Source: Planctomycetota bacterium (GTDB lineage: Bacteria; Planctomycetota; Planctomycetia; Pirellulales; Pirellulaceae). Taken from it: 64,000 nucleotides of DNA. The first letter of the stretch is position 1; the number at the start of each line of letters is the position of its first letter. Of this stretch, positions 17,032 through 26,572 are shown piece by piece. The notes under the pieces were generated by a model. The model did no database searches. It had not been told where the DNA came from and saw only the letters and a program-made list of their open reading frames with translations. Location of the stretch: assembly GCA_027622275.1 (NCBI GenBank), contig JAQBZB010000003.1, positions 1-64,000 of the forward strand, given 5' to 3'. Both the position numbers and the translations under genes were made by a program.

Positions 17032-19176
17032 ATGCGCAATCCGAATCGAAGCGTGGGCTGTGCCCACCATCTCGCTTGGTGGGCACAGCCCACCCTACTC
17101 GTTTTGTTCGCAGTCGACGTCGCGACAGCGCAAACGTCTTATCCGATGCTGATGAGCTTGAAGCCGGTCGCGGCGCAAGTCGGCCAATCCTCGGAACACA
17201 CGCTCAAGTCGCGCTACACGATGCTCGGGGCGTACGATGTCGTTGTGACTGGCGATGGCGTGACTGGTGAAGTCATTCACCCCGAAGTCAAAGAGGGCGA
17301 GCAGCCGGATCTGCAAGAGATCAAGATTCGCTTCAACGTGGCGTCGGATGCACTGCCCGGTGTCCGTGACTTCCGAATTGGCACGCCGAATGGTGTCAGT
17401 ACCCTCGGCCAGCTGGTGATCGCGGAGGATGCGGTCATTCAGGAAAATGGCGACAACGATGCTCGCGAGAAGGCGCACGCCATCACGTTGCCCGCGACCG
17501 TGTGTGGCGCGATCGAGAAGGCCGAAGACGTCGACTATTTCAAATTCACGGTCGCGGCCGACCAGGCGTTGAGCTTTCACGTGCGTTCGCAGCGGCTGCA
17601 AGACCGCATCCACGACCTGCAACAGCACGTCGACCCCATCCTTTCCATCCGCGATGGCAACGGCACAACGCTGGCCGCTGCGGACAACTACTTCTTCGCC
17701 GATCCGTTTCTGCACCATGAATTCAAACACGCGGGCGAGTACTTCCTCGAAATCCGCGACGTACGATATGAAGGAAATCAGTATTGGGAGTACGCCATCG
17801 AGATTCATGGCCGGCCGTTCGTGACCAATGTGTTTCCGCTGGCGGTGGGCCGGGGGCAGCAGACCAAATTCGAATTCGTTGGCCATCAGCTGCCCGATAA
17901 ACACGAAGCGTTCGTCAGCGTTCCGCTTGATAAACCGACTGGGCCGCAGTGGTGGAAGCTGCCGATGGGAGATGCCGTGACAAACCCGGTGCCCGTGGTC
18001 GTCAGCGATCTGCCGGTTTTCACCGAGCTGGAATCCGCGAACAACACGCCGCAGGCCGCCCAACAAGTGTCGCTTCCGGTGGGAGTGTCGGGACGCATCG
18101 AATCCGAGAGCGACATCGATTGTTTCTCGTTCGCCGCGATGAAGGGCGAACGGTTTTCTTTCGAGGTGGTAGCGCGCCGCCAGCAGTCGGCCCTCGACTC
18201 GCACTTGCGAATACTTGACGCGACCGGCAAGCAGCTGACGTTAAACGACGACATGCGGTTGGGGAAACGCAACTTTGCCGACTCGCTGGTCGAGAATTGG
18301 GAAGCGCCCGCCGACGGGACGTTCGTGATCGAGATCCGCGACTTGCATCTGCGTGGCGGCGCGGACTTTGTCTACTTCATTCGCGCGACGCGCAGCCTGC
18401 CGAGCTTCGAGCTGTTCATCGACACGGACAAGACACAACTCACGCCCGGCACCGGCGGCGCGATTTTCGTTCGCGCGGAACGCAAGAACGGTTTCACTGG
18501 CGAGATTCAACTTGGCATCGAAGGCTTGCCCGCCGGAGTGGCAGCGTCGTGCGGCCGCATCCTGGCCGATAAAGGTCAGGATGGATGCATCGTGCTGCAG
18601 GCAGCGCCCGACGCGCCGATGACGCTGGCGAATGTGCAGGTGACGGGAAAGGCGACTCATTCCGTCAAGGACGGCGAGTCGTTCGATCTCACCGCTGTCG
18701 CATTGCCCTACCAGGAGACTTATCAACCTGGCGGCGGACGCGGGCACTGGCCGGCGGAAATACATACCGTCTCGATTGGCGCGGCCAGCGACATCGTCGC
18801 GGTTACGCTGAGTGAGTATGACATCACGCTGAAGCCGGGCGAATCGAAACAGATCGACGTCAAGCTCGAACGCGCCGAGGGCTTCGACAAGAACGTCACG
18901 CTGGACGTCACTTACAACCATCTGAACAGCGTCTACGGCGATTCACTTCCAAAAGGTGTGACGCTGGAAAAGCCGAAGAGTAAGACGCTGCTCACAGGCA
19001 AGACTGTCGAAGGACACATTACTCTGACGGCAGCGAAGGACGCGCCGCCGGTCGAGCGGCAGCAGATTTGTGTGATGGCCGGCGTATCCTTGAACTTCGT
19101 GATGAAAGCCACCTACGCATCGAAGCCGCTATTCGTTGCTGTCGTTGCGGCCGAGCCGGAGGGCGAACAGAAGTGA
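17032..19176 (+). CDS. Secreted protein with pre-peptidase C-terminal (PPC) type domains
   Basis: About 714 residues of repeated beta-sandwich domains with PPC features: EKAEDVDYFKFTVAADQALS, GEYFLEIRDVRYEGNQYWEY and a second set RIESESDIDCFSFAAMKGER and GTFVIEIRDLHLRGGADFVY. PPC domains normally ride on secreted enzymes; no catalytic domain is visible, so a binding or structural partner for the upstream DUF1549/1553 protein is likely. The start is uncertain: ATG 17032 is given, but GTG 17017 overlaps the upstream stop (GTGA) and would be translationally coupled. The first codons, including part of the signal peptide, are built from a perfect palindromic repeat (17053-17093). Confidence 0.75.
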   Translation: MRNPNRSVGCAHHLAWWAQPTLLVLFAVDVATAQTSYPMLMSLKPVAAQVGQSSEHTLKSRYTMLGAYDVVVTGDGVTGEVIHPEVKEGEQPDLQEIKIRFNVASDALPGVRDFRIGTPNGVSTLGQLVIAEDAVIQENGDNDAREKAHAITLPATVCGAIEKAEDVDYFKFTVAADQALSFHVRSQRLQDRIHDLQQHVDPILSIRDGNGTTLAAADNYFFADPFLHHEFKHAGEYFLEIRDVRYEGNQYWEYAIEIHGRPFVTNVFPLAVGRGQQTKFEFVGHQLPDKHEAFVSVPLDKPTGPQWWKLPMGDAVTNPVPVVVSDLPVFTELESANNTPQAAQQVSLPVGVSGRIESESDIDCFSFAAMKGERFSFEVVARRQQSALDSHLRILDATGKQLTLNDDMRLGKRNFADSLVENWEAPADGTFVIEIRDLHLRGGADFVYFIRATRSLPSFELFIDTDKTQLTPGTGGAIFVRAERKNGFTGEIQLGIEGLPAGVAASCGRILADKGQDGCIVLQAAPDAPMTLANVQVTGKATHSVKDGESFDLTAVALPYQETYQPGGGRGHWPAEIHTVSIGAASDIVAVTLSEYDITLKPGESKQIDVKLERAEGFDKNVTLDVTYNHLNSVYGDSLPKGVTLEKPKSKTLLTGKTVEGHITLTAAKDAPPVERQQICVMAGVSLNFVMKATYASKPLFVAVVAAEPEGEQK
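17053..17093. repeat. Perfect 16-bp palindromic repeat inside a signal-peptide region
   Basis: GTGGGCTGTGCCCACC (17053-17068) and GGTGGGCACAGCCCAC (17078-17093) are exact inverses with a 9-base loop. The repeat encodes residues of the leader (VGCAHHLAWWAQP) of the PPC protein and sits immediately before the hydrophobic core. Confidence 0.85.
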
Positions 19177-19634
19177 GTCATCGAATCGGGCGGTTTGTGG
19201 CGACGGTTGCGACACTTTTAACGGCGTTCGTCGGAATCCGCATTTGCCACCTTCAACGTCGATGCGACACCCGCCGTGGGGACTCCAGTGGCGTATGCGC
19301 CGGCGCGCGAGATCCTCGATCCGCTAAGTGCGCGAGGCATTGTGTTGCTGGGAAGAGCGCCGATCCGGACGCGATCGCCGCGCCGGAAGGCGTCATCGAT
19401 CCGTATCTGCGATTGATCAGCTTCTGGAACGACGAGACGCCGATCGCTTCGCTGACGTATTACGCGACGCACCCACAAAGTTACTACAACGATGGCTCGC
19501 ACGAGTTGCGGCCGATTCTGGCATCGCGAATCGAACGTGGGATGCGCGAAGCGTGGGAAGCCACTTCGAAACGGCCGATTGCGGCCAGCGACATCCAAGA
19601 TGGTCTCGGAGGAGCAGTTTGCGGCCACGGGTGA
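19173..19634 (+). pseudogene. Neutral-ceramidase-like gene with frameshift and internal deletions
   Basis: Starting at the GTG overlapping the PPC stop, a signal peptide (SHRIGRFVATVATLLTAFVG) is followed, after a one-base shift near 19233, by FATFNVDATPAVGTPVAYAP and REILDPLSARGIVLLG. This is the opening of planctomycete neutral/alkaline ceramidase-like proteins. The first frame then resumes with DPDAIAAPEGVIDPYLRLIS and SLTYYATHPQSYY, and jumps to NDGSHELRPILASRIERGMR, which in relatives lies many residues later. The middle of the enzyme is missing in at least two places. The joint at SYY/NDG is consistent with recombination between similar short sequences. It would have formed an operon with the two upstream genes. 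Confidence 0.72.
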
Positions 19635-19692
19635 GGGACGGGACACTCGGTTTTGCTGAACGCGTTTGTGAATCCCAGGAAGCTCAGGTTGA

Positions 19693-22434
19693 ATGATCGA
19701 AATGAAAGAATGTCGACGCGTCATCTGGCTCGCCACTTTGCTGTGCGCGATAGGTGAAGTCGTAATGGGGCAGAACAGCGGCAGCGCCGGCTCGGCCCCC
19801 GTCGTCGAGCGCGAAACCGCCCGGGGAACCGGCAGTGATTCGACGCTTCTGACGCTCGAAGAGCTGAAAGCAGCGGGAGCACTGCGATCGAGTTATCGGA
19901 AACACCAGCAGCGTTCAGTCGGAACAGAAGCACCAAAGCCCGAACTCGCAGCATTTCGAAAGGACATCCAGCCGGTCCTGGAAAGAGCCTGTGTTCGATG
20001 TCATGGACCTGAGACGCAGGAGGGCAACATTCGGATCGACACGCTGGATCCCGATCTCCTGCACGGAAGCGATGTGGATTGGTGGCTCGAAGTCGTTGCC
20101 GTGTTGAGCAATGGCGAAATGCCGCCCGCGGACGAAGCCAAACTGGCGGATGATGATCGCAGCAAATTGATGGAGTGGCTTTCCTCGGAAATCCAGGTTG
20201 CGTCAACGGTGCGTCGCGCTGAGCAGGGGCACTCGTCTTTCCGGCGAATGACTCGTTACGAGTACAACTACGTGCTGCAGGATTTACTCGGACTTCCGTA
20301 TGACTTTGCGAGCGACTTGCCGCCGGAGTCCACTTCGGAAGACGGTTTTCAGAACAGCTCAGAGATGCTGCACATGTCGGCCGTCCAGCTCGAGGCTTAC
20401 CGCGAGTTAAGTCGCAACGCCCTGAAGCGGGCGACGGTGCGCGGCGAGCAGCCGGCACCGATTTATTGGGGCGTATCAATGCAGGCCGCTGCGGCTGAAT
20501 TTTGGGCCCAGCAGGACGAAGGACTGGAAAAGATCAGGCAGCAGCACAAAGACGATCCAGAAATGCTCAAACGGGAACTCGAACGGCGAACTGCAGAATT
20601 CCAGGGCCGGCCAAACGGTACCCACTACAAGAATCTGAGTACAGGACGGGCCGCGAGAGCATCGTGGAGTTACGGGGGCGCGAAATACGCATGGCAACCG
20701 ACGCAGACACGACCCGAGATCCCGGCAGATTTCGATCACGTTGCCATCATCCCGCCGAGACAAACGCTGATTGTCGAACTGGGCGATACCGTTCCTGACG
20801 AGGGGACGCTTCGCATTCGCGTCCGCGCCTCTCGAACGTCAGTCGAGGACCAGCGCATTCCCAGCCTGCAACTGGAATTCGGTTGGCAGGCCAGCAACGA
20901 CTCGGAGGCCTCCGTCCGAATCAGCGACCATGACGTCACCATTGAGGCCGTTGCGGATCGACCGGAATTCTATCAGTGGGACATTCCGCTGAGTGAAGTT
21001 TACCCGCGCAATTCGGTGCGCAGGATTTCGAAGATGGGAGATTTGCCGAGTCCTTCTGAGTACGTGAAGTTTGTGAACAGCTCGGTCTCACACGGTGACA
21101 TTCAGCTTGATTTTGTGGAGATCACGGCACCGCTTTACGAGCAATGGCCACCGGATTCGCACACTCGGATCTTTTTCGACAGCGAGAACAAAGCGGACGA
21201 ATCAGTCTATGCGCGGGAAGTGCTGTCGCGTTTCATGTCGCGTGCCTGGCGGCGGCGTGTGACTCCGTCAGAGGTCGACCAGAAACTGGCTCTGTTCACA
21301 AAGATTCGCCCCGAATGCGGTGATTTCCAAGAAGCGATGATCGAAGTTCTGGCGACCGTGCTATCATCACCGAAGTTTCTCTATCTCGTGCAGGCTGATT
21401 CGGAACAACCGCAGGCAGGAAGCCTGAGCCAGAACGAACTGGCAACTCGTCTTTCCATGTTCCTGTGGTGCAGCACGCCTGACAAAGAACTCCTGGATCT
21501 GGCGGCGAACGCACGGCTGAGTGGCCGCGATGTTCTGATCGGCCAGGTCAAGCGAATGCTGGCTGATGCACGGTCTCAGCGTTTTTCAAAACACTTTGTG
21601 CGTCAGTGGCTCGGTATGCAGTTGCTCGATTACCTGAACGTCGACCGGAAAACCTACCCGCAGTTCGACCCGTATCTGAAAGAGGCGATGCAGCAGGAAC
21701 CTGTCGCCTTCTTTCACGAAGTGCTGGAGAACAATCACAGTGTGTTGGACTTCATCCATGCTGATTACACAATGGCCAATGAACGACTCGCAAGTCACTA
21801 TGGACGGAGTGACGTCGATGGAAATCACTTTCGCCGCGTGGAGTTCGATCCGCATCATCGGCGAGGCGGATTGCTGACCCAGGCCGGTCTGCTTGCCATG
21901 AATTCCGACGGCCAGGATTCGCATCCGCTCAAACGCGGCATCTGGATGCTCGAAAGTCTGTTGAACGATCCGCCTCCACCGCCACCGCCGGCTGTTCCTA
22001 AGATCGATCTGGCGGATCCCGAAATTGCAAAGCTGACTTTGAAGCAGCGCATCGAGAATCATCGAAATCAGGCGGCCTGCATGTCGTGTCACGCAAAGAT
22101 TGATCCATGGGGAATCGCTTTCGAAAACTTTGATGCTATCGGAAGTTGGCGGACGCAGATCGAGGGGAAGCCAGTCGATGCGTCCAGCCTCCTGTTCAAC
22201 GGGCAGGAACTTGATGGCATGGACGGACTGAAACGGTTTCTGCTGGAAAACCGACAGGACCAGTTCGCCCGCGCGATGGTTCATAAAATGACAACGTATG
22301 CGATCGGACGGCCTCTGACGTTTGGGGATCGGTCAAGTGTTGACCAGATCACGGCCGATCTTCGCAACCAGGGGGATGGACTTGCTACTATGGTCACGTT
22401 GATTGTCACGAGTGACATGTTTCAGTCGAAGTGA
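19693..22434 (+). CDS. Planctomycete DUF1587/1595/1592/1588/1585 cytochrome-like protein
   Basis: A 913-residue exported protein. The N-terminus holds a signal segment (VIWLATLLCAIGEVVMGQ) and a c-type haem site PVLERACVRCHGPETQEG at about residue 100. The standard string follows: DUF1587 (SFRRMTRYEYNYVLQDLLGL), DUF1595, DUF1592 (EVLATVLSSPKFLYLVQ, FLWCSTPDKELLDLA), DUF1588 (RGGLLTQAGLLAMNSDGQ, a PPPPPPP stretch, AACMSCHAKIDPWGIAFENF with a second CxxCH) and DUF1585 (GLKRFLLENRQDQFARAMVH). The set is known only from genomics and is usually paired with a DUF1552 protein, as here. Two c-type haems and a role in an extracytoplasmic redox or degradative complex are inference. Confidence 0.88.
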   Translation: MIEMKECRRVIWLATLLCAIGEVVMGQNSGSAGSAPVVERETARGTGSDSTLLTLEELKAAGALRSSYRKHQQRSVGTEAPKPELAAFRKDIQPVLERACVRCHGPETQEGNIRIDTLDPDLLHGSDVDWWLEVVAVLSNGEMPPADEAKLADDDRSKLMEWLSSEIQVASTVRRAEQGHSSFRRMTRYEYNYVLQDLLGLPYDFASDLPPESTSEDGFQNSSEMLHMSAVQLEAYRELSRNALKRATVRGEQPAPIYWGVSMQAAAAEFWAQQDEGLEKIRQQHKDDPEMLKRELERRTAEFQGRPNGTHYKNLSTGRAARASWSYGGAKYAWQPTQTRPEIPADFDHVAIIPPRQTLIVELGDTVPDEGTLRIRVRASRTSVEDQRIPSLQLEFGWQASNDSEASVRISDHDVTIEAVADRPEFYQWDIPLSEVYPRNSVRRISKMGDLPSPSEYVKFVNSSVSHGDIQLDFVEITAPLYEQWPPDSHTRIFFDSENKADESVYAREVLSRFMSRAWRRRVTPSEVDQKLALFTKIRPECGDFQEAMIEVLATVLSSPKFLYLVQADSEQPQAGSLSQNELATRLSMFLWCSTPDKELLDLAANARLSGRDVLIGQVKRMLADARSQRFSKHFVRQWLGMQLLDYLNVDRKTYPQFDPYLKEAMQQEPVAFFHEVLENNHSVLDFIHADYTMANERLASHYGRSDVDGNHFRRVEFDPHHRRGGLLTQAGLLAMNSDGQDSHPLKRGIWMLESLLNDPPPPPPPAVPKIDLADPEIAKLTLKQRIENHRNQAACMSCHAKIDPWGIAFENFDAIGSWRTQIEGKPVDASSLLFNGQELDGMDGLKRFLLENRQDQFARAMVHKMTTYAIGRPLTFGDRSSVDQITADLRNQGDGLATMVTLIVTSDMFQSK

Positions 22435-22489
22435 CTTCACCCTCCCTCTGGGAGGTTGAAATTCAGTGTGCTTGAAGAAAGACAACAGT

Positions 22490-23887
22490 ATGACAACCGA
22501 TCTCACATCACTCGACCGTCGAAGATTCCTTCGTGGTTCCGGAGTCGCTCTCGCGCTGCCGTGGTTCGAGTCCATTGCCAGCCTCGCCAGTGCCGCCGAA
22601 CAGTCCGCCACACCGAAGCGCCTCGCCTGCTTCTACATGCCTGACGGAGTGCCGATGCCGCTTGCGGAAGATCCGGCTCATCAAGACTGGGCCTGGTTTC
22701 CTCATGGTAATGGGAAGAACTTCACGTTTACGAAATGCCTCGAGCCACTGGAACCGCTCCGCAATGAGTTGACGGTTTTCTCCGGCTTATCGCATCCCTC
22801 AGTGCGGAGCATCCACGGCCATTCGAATGCGGATCAGTTCCTCACCGGGGCTCCCACCGGGCCTTCGGGAGACTACAAAAACTCCATCTCGCTCGATCAG
22901 GAATTTGCAGCGCACGTTGGCGATCAAACTCGCATTTCATCGCTCGTCCTTTCGACCGATGGAGGCACAGGAACTCCGCGTGGCGCGCATACCGTGTCGT
23001 TCAATCGAAGTGGTCGAGCCATCCCGGCAGAGCACCGGCCCAAGCGAATCTTCGACATGCTGTTCGTGAAGAGCGATGACGACGCGGCACGGCGCCTCGC
23101 GCTGAGTCAAAGTGCCCTGGACGATCTCCTGGCCGATGCACGTTCATTGCGGAAGACGCTGTCGACCCACGATCAGAAGACGCTGGACGAGTATCTCCAA
23201 GCGGTTCGGGACACCGAGATCAAGGTCGAAAAGGCGAAGCGGTGGTTCAACATTCCGCTTCCCACAGTCGATGTCGATCACCTGAAACTCGACATCACAC
23301 CCGAAGATCCACGGGTTTTTCTGCAGACGATGTTCGAACTGATCTACCTCGCGTTTAAGACCGATTCCACTCGAGTTGCCGCGTACCAGATCGGCAGAGA
23401 AAACGGCGTCGGCGTCAGCGACTATCTTGCTCGTGCGGTCGGGTTCAATCTGACTCATCAACTCTCTCACGAGACCAAGGAACCCGGCGGTTGGAAGAAC
23501 TTTGGCACCTACTGTCGATTCCTCAGCGAAGAGTATGGACGCTTCGCCGGAAAACTGAAGGCGACGGCCGAGGCTGGTGGAAACGGTAACATGCTGGACA
23601 ACACACTTCTCCTGTTCGGTTCCGCGTCGAGCGCCTTCCACCTTTCCCGCAACTACCCGTTGATTCTGACGGGCGGCAGGAACATGGGGTTCAAGCACGG
23701 GCAGTACCTCAACTACGCGGGCGACAATCAAGCGGGAGGCGCCTGGAACGGCGGCAGAGAACCCTGGCAACAAGAGGCCGCTCACGAGGACATTCGACTG
23801 TCAAATCTCTTCGTGACCATGCTTCAGCGTCTCGGCGTCGAGACCGACAACTTCGCCGACAGCACCGGCACGCTGGCTGACGTTTGA
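22490..23887 (+). CDS. DUF1552 protein with Tat-type leader
   Basis: A 465-residue partner of the preceding gene, separated by 55 bp. ATG 22490 places the twin-arginine leader SLDRRRFLRGSGVALALPWF at the N-terminus. DUF1552 features follow: FYMPDGVPMPLAEDPAHQDW, FSGLSHPSVRSIHGHSNADQ, DQEFAAHVGDQTRISSLVLS, and a final LSNLFVTMLQRLGVETDNFA typical of the family. The fold is related to the DUF1501 alkaline-phosphatase-like group, though the metal ligands cannot be assigned by eye. Tat export suggests folding, perhaps with cofactor, before transport. Biochemical role unknown. Confidence 0.88.
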   Translation: MTTDLTSLDRRRFLRGSGVALALPWFESIASLASAAEQSATPKRLACFYMPDGVPMPLAEDPAHQDWAWFPHGNGKNFTFTKCLEPLEPLRNELTVFSGLSHPSVRSIHGHSNADQFLTGAPTGPSGDYKNSISLDQEFAAHVGDQTRISSLVLSTDGGTGTPRGAHTVSFNRSGRAIPAEHRPKRIFDMLFVKSDDDAARRLALSQSALDDLLADARSLRKTLSTHDQKTLDEYLQAVRDTEIKVEKAKRWFNIPLPTVDVDHLKLDITPEDPRVFLQTMFELIYLAFKTDSTRVAAYQIGRENGVGVSDYLARAVGFNLTHQLSHETKEPGGWKNFGTYCRFLSEEYGRFAGKLKATAEAGGNGNMLDNTLLLFGSASSAFHLSRNYPLILTGGRNMGFKHGQYLNYAGDNQAGGAWNGGREPWQQEAAHEDIRLSNLFVTMLQRLGVETDNFADSTGTLADV

Positions 23888-23977
23888 CGGCCGTGCGGCG
23901 AGAAACTGCAGACCTGCGACACGCCCGTCGAAAAGTTCGGTGACAGTAATGGCCGTCTCGACTAAGGAGTCGTCCCA

Positions 23978-24076
23978 AAATAAGTTACCGAATTGCGCGT
24001 GTAGCGGCAGGGCGCAAGCCCTCCGGTTTGCCGCACCGGACGGCTTGCGCCGTACCGCTAATTCGGTAAGTTATTT
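23978..24076. repeat. 99-bp imperfect palindromic repeat
   Basis: Outer arms AAATAAGTTACCGAATT (23978-23994) and AATTCGGTAAGTTATTT (24060-24076) match with one change. Inner arms built on AGCGGCAGGGCGCAAGCC pair with GGCTTGCGCCGTACCGCT with a few mismatches. The element sits between the DUF1552 stop and the insertion sequence. Confidence 0.7.
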
Positions 24077-24127
24077 GCGGACGAGGCCTAAGTGTGCGTT
24101 TCGAACCGTTGCCAGCCTCTCGGTTAG

Positions 24128-25627
24128 GCCTAACTTGAATCGATTCCCGATCGAGAAATTCCGGTTTGACTCGGCTATTTGCAGAGTCAATTGCCTGGAG
24201 GGTGCGAATTTGAAATGCGATGTTTCTGGAACAGATCGCGTGGCGAAGGGTTAGGTTGCGACGCCTAGCAGTTCGAGGACGTGTTCTTGATACGGGGTGG
24301 CAATTGTCAGCTTGTCGAACTCCGAATCAAACTCGGCGATGCGTATTCGGTTGCGGCAAAGCGTGCCCAGGTCCGCCAGGATGTCGTGGAAGCTCTGCAC
24401 GGGATAATCGTCGTCCGTGCGGCGATGGGCGTCTTTGCGCTTCGCTGACTCCGAACGTTGCGCCGCAGCAACGATCGATGCCCGAGCCGCCGCCGCTGCC
24501 TCCTGGTCATCGTCCGCGAACAGCACCGCGCGCAGCTTCTCGCGCAGGTGCCACTCGACGTAGTAAGCCAACATGCAGATAAACACATGCGACCGAATGC
24601 GGTCGTCGTTGCGATGGTAGATCGGACGCAGCGACAAGTCGACCGTCTTCAAGCAACGGAACGCACGCTCGACTTTCGCGAGACTTTTGTAGGTCTCGAC
24701 AACCTGCTCGGAGTTCATCTGCTTCTTAGCGACGCTGCTGCGAACAACATACAGCCCGGCCTCTTCGCGAATCGCTGCTTCCCGGCGCGTGTACGCAAAC
24801 GAGTTCGCCGTGATCGTCAAGTCAAAGTGTTTCGCCATCTTGTGCTTGCCAATCACTTTGCCAACGCGAAGGCCAATCTGCTTTTCGCCACGAAGCGGGT
24901 TTCGCTTGCGCCGCGTCGCGAGCCGAATCGGTTCGAGTTGGTCTTCGGTCGCCCGGAGCAACTCGTTTCGCTTGCGGACGCGTTGTTCCGCCAACGCCGG
25001 ATTGCGACAGACAACAAGCCGTTCCTCCGGGAAATGTTCCGACGTTACCTCCGCCAGATCCTGCTTGTCGAACAGCGACATCTGGATCGCGCCCGCTTCG
25101 CGTAACTGGCGAATTCCCTCGCTGCGCAAAGCCGACATCCAGTCCAGGCCCTCCACGCCTCGCAGGTCTTCGTTGATGCGAGCCGACGTAATCATGCCGC
25201 GGTCTCCGACGAACACGATGCGGTTGATGCCACAACGCTGCCGTGCCCGCGCCACGATTTGCGTGAACGTCGGCGGGTCGGCCGCACCCACTGTCGCGGG
25301 TACCCGGCCGGGAAAGAACTCGATCACATCGGGCGGCAGTTGGGTGAGATTTCCCAGCGTCTCATGTTTGACTTTGCCATCCTTGCGAAAGCTGCAGCGC
25401 AGCAGCACGGACGTATACACCTTTCCCTTGACCGTCTTCTTGACAGTTTCGACGCGCCGTTTCTTCCGTTTGGTGTTCATGTCCGGTGTTGTACACGAGA
25501 CCGTCCGGGCTAGCTAGCCAGTGTTCGATTACTCGTGGCAACGAAACTGCATTTCGTTTTGACGTAGAAATGCTGCATATACAGCCTCAACTCGTCGTGT
25601 GACCCCGGATTTGCGGTTCAAGTTAGG
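24128..25627 (-). mobile_element. IS1634-type insertion sequence, internally deleted
   Basis: The left end CCTAACTTGAATCG (24129-24142) matches the inverse of the right end (25614-25627) at 13 of 14 positions. GTTAG occurs just outside both ends (24123-24127 and 25628-25632), consistent with a 5-bp target duplication. Inside is one transposase gene on the minus strand, shortened by an internal deletion, so this copy is probably unable to move by itself. Confidence 0.7.
24251..25480 (-). CDS. IS1634-family transposase lacking the first catalytic region
   Basis: A 409-residue DDE transposase of the IS1634 group (IS4 superfamily). The start MNTKRKKRRVETVKK and the KHETLGNLTQLPPDVIEF region are normal for the family. 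The protein then passes directly to FVGDRGMITSARINEDL (second Asp), and later YKSLAKVERAFRCLKTVDL with the catalytic Glu, followed by LRPIYHRNDDRIRSHVFICM. Family members are about 550-580 residues and carry a first Asp in a 'YDVTS' type strand that is absent here. The gap of roughly 160 residues lies near EFFPGRVPATVGAADPP. Without the first Asp the enzyme should be inactive. The reading frame is otherwise intact. Confidence 0.82.
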   Translation of the reverse strand: MNTKRKKRRVETVKKTVKGKVYTSVLLRCSFRKDGKVKHETLGNLTQLPPDVIEFFPGRVPATVGAADPPTFTQIVARARQRCGINRIVFVGDRGMITSARINEDLRGVEGLDWMSALRSEGIRQLREAGAIQMSLFDKQDLAEVTSEHFPEERLVVCRNPALAEQRVRKRNELLRATEDQLEPIRLATRRKRNPLRGEKQIGLRVGKVIGKHKMAKHFDLTITANSFAYTRREAAIREEAGLYVVRSSVAKKQMNSEQVVETYKSLAKVERAFRCLKTVDLSLRPIYHRNDDRIRSHVFICMLAYYVEWHLREKLRAVLFADDDQEAAAAARASIVAAAQRSESAKRKDAHRRTDDDYPVQSFHDILADLGTLCRNRIRIAEFDSEFDKLTIATPYQEHVLELLGVAT

Positions 25628-25666
25628 GTTAGAAGGCGAATAGCGTCCCGCCGCTGCTGACGTCGG

Positions 25667-26572
25667 TTAACGTTCGTCGCTGGTCCGTTGTTCGCGAGCA
25701 CGTTTCTGCCTGTCGCCTTCCTGCACGAGATGCTCGGGCCACGAGAACGCCGGAAGCTTCGCGACATCCCACTCGCGTAAATGAGGCAGATCCTTGCGAT
25801 GTTCCGGGCGGGTGTACTGCCACGGGTTGCCGCGAAATGTTTCGTCGATCAGTGCAAAGAGCCTCGGATCGTATTCCGCTAGCTCATCCCGCGTGTCGAC
25901 GTGATTGTGATCGTGGTCGGGAGGCCGGTTTGTCCCGAAGTACGATTGGACGCCCTCGGCCCAATACTCGTGGTGATTGTTCGCGGCATACTTGCCTTTC
26001 CAGAGTCCATCGCGGATTGCCTGGTCGTAGATCGCTCGGAGCCGACCGTCGAAGTTCTCGTCGAGCCGCGTTAGCCCCATGTCGTGAATCGCGTGAGCGA
26101 ATTCGTGAACCAAGATGTTCTCTTCGTGATACGGATCGCCACGCAGGCAAAGTAGATTCTCTTCGCCGCAGCTGACCGCCGGGCGAGCCGGTGTCGCCCC
26201 GAGGCCGCGCGCACGCCGGTCCCAAAAGACCTTCGGCGTCAGGTCGCTGTGTTCCGGGATGTCCGTCGTGAACTCATCGGGTGCCATGACGGCGAAGCGA
26301 GTTTTGCTCTCGATCAGGGCGAGCCGGATGTCCTCACGACGTTTCAGCATCTCGTCGATCAGATAGGCGGCCTCGCGCAGCGCCGCGTCCGACACTTTCG
26401 CCGAACCGAGAATCGGGAATCCGGCTGCACTGATATGCTTCGTATAGAAAGGATCAAGGTGGAGTTTGTCGGTCACGTCACTCGATGGCGACGAGACGGG
26501 CGGAGACTCTGCGTGTAGAGCCGGAGTCAAAAGACTCATGCTCGTCACAAAGAGGACGGTTTCTCGAAGCAT
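25667..26572 (-). CDS. Secreted HExxH zinc metallopeptidase
   Basis: A 301-residue protein with signal peptide LRETVLFVTSMSLLTPALHA. The zinc site HEFAHAIHDMG (about residues 159-169) is followed by NHHEYWAEGVQSYFGTN, whose Glu in the ExxxxY/ExWAE context is the likely third ligand, making it a gluzincin-like protease. Relatives in planctomycetes are about this length and unassigned as to substrate. LRGDPYHEENILVHEF and the long D/H-rich part PPDHDHNHVDTRDELAE are characteristic. The gene begins just right of the insertion sequence, with its stop 40 bp from the IS end, and is intact. Confidence 0.72.
   Translation of the reverse strand: MLRETVLFVTSMSLLTPALHAESPPVSSPSSDVTDKLHLDPFYTKHISAAGFPILGSAKVSDAALREAAYLIDEMLKRREDIRLALIESKTRFAVMAPDEFTTDIPEHSDLTPKVFWDRRARGLGATPARPAVSCGEENLLCLRGDPYHEENILVHEFAHAIHDMGLTRLDENFDGRLRAIYDQAIRDGLWKGKYAANNHHEYWAEGVQSYFGTNRPPDHDHNHVDTRDELAEYDPRLFALIDETFRGNPWQYTRPEHRKDLPHLREWDVAKLPAFSWPEHLVQEGDRQKRAREQRTSDER

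Noticed and set aside
24458-25105. Open frame opposite the transposase
   Set aside because: Antisense to a well-supported transposase, with no start site or family resemblance.
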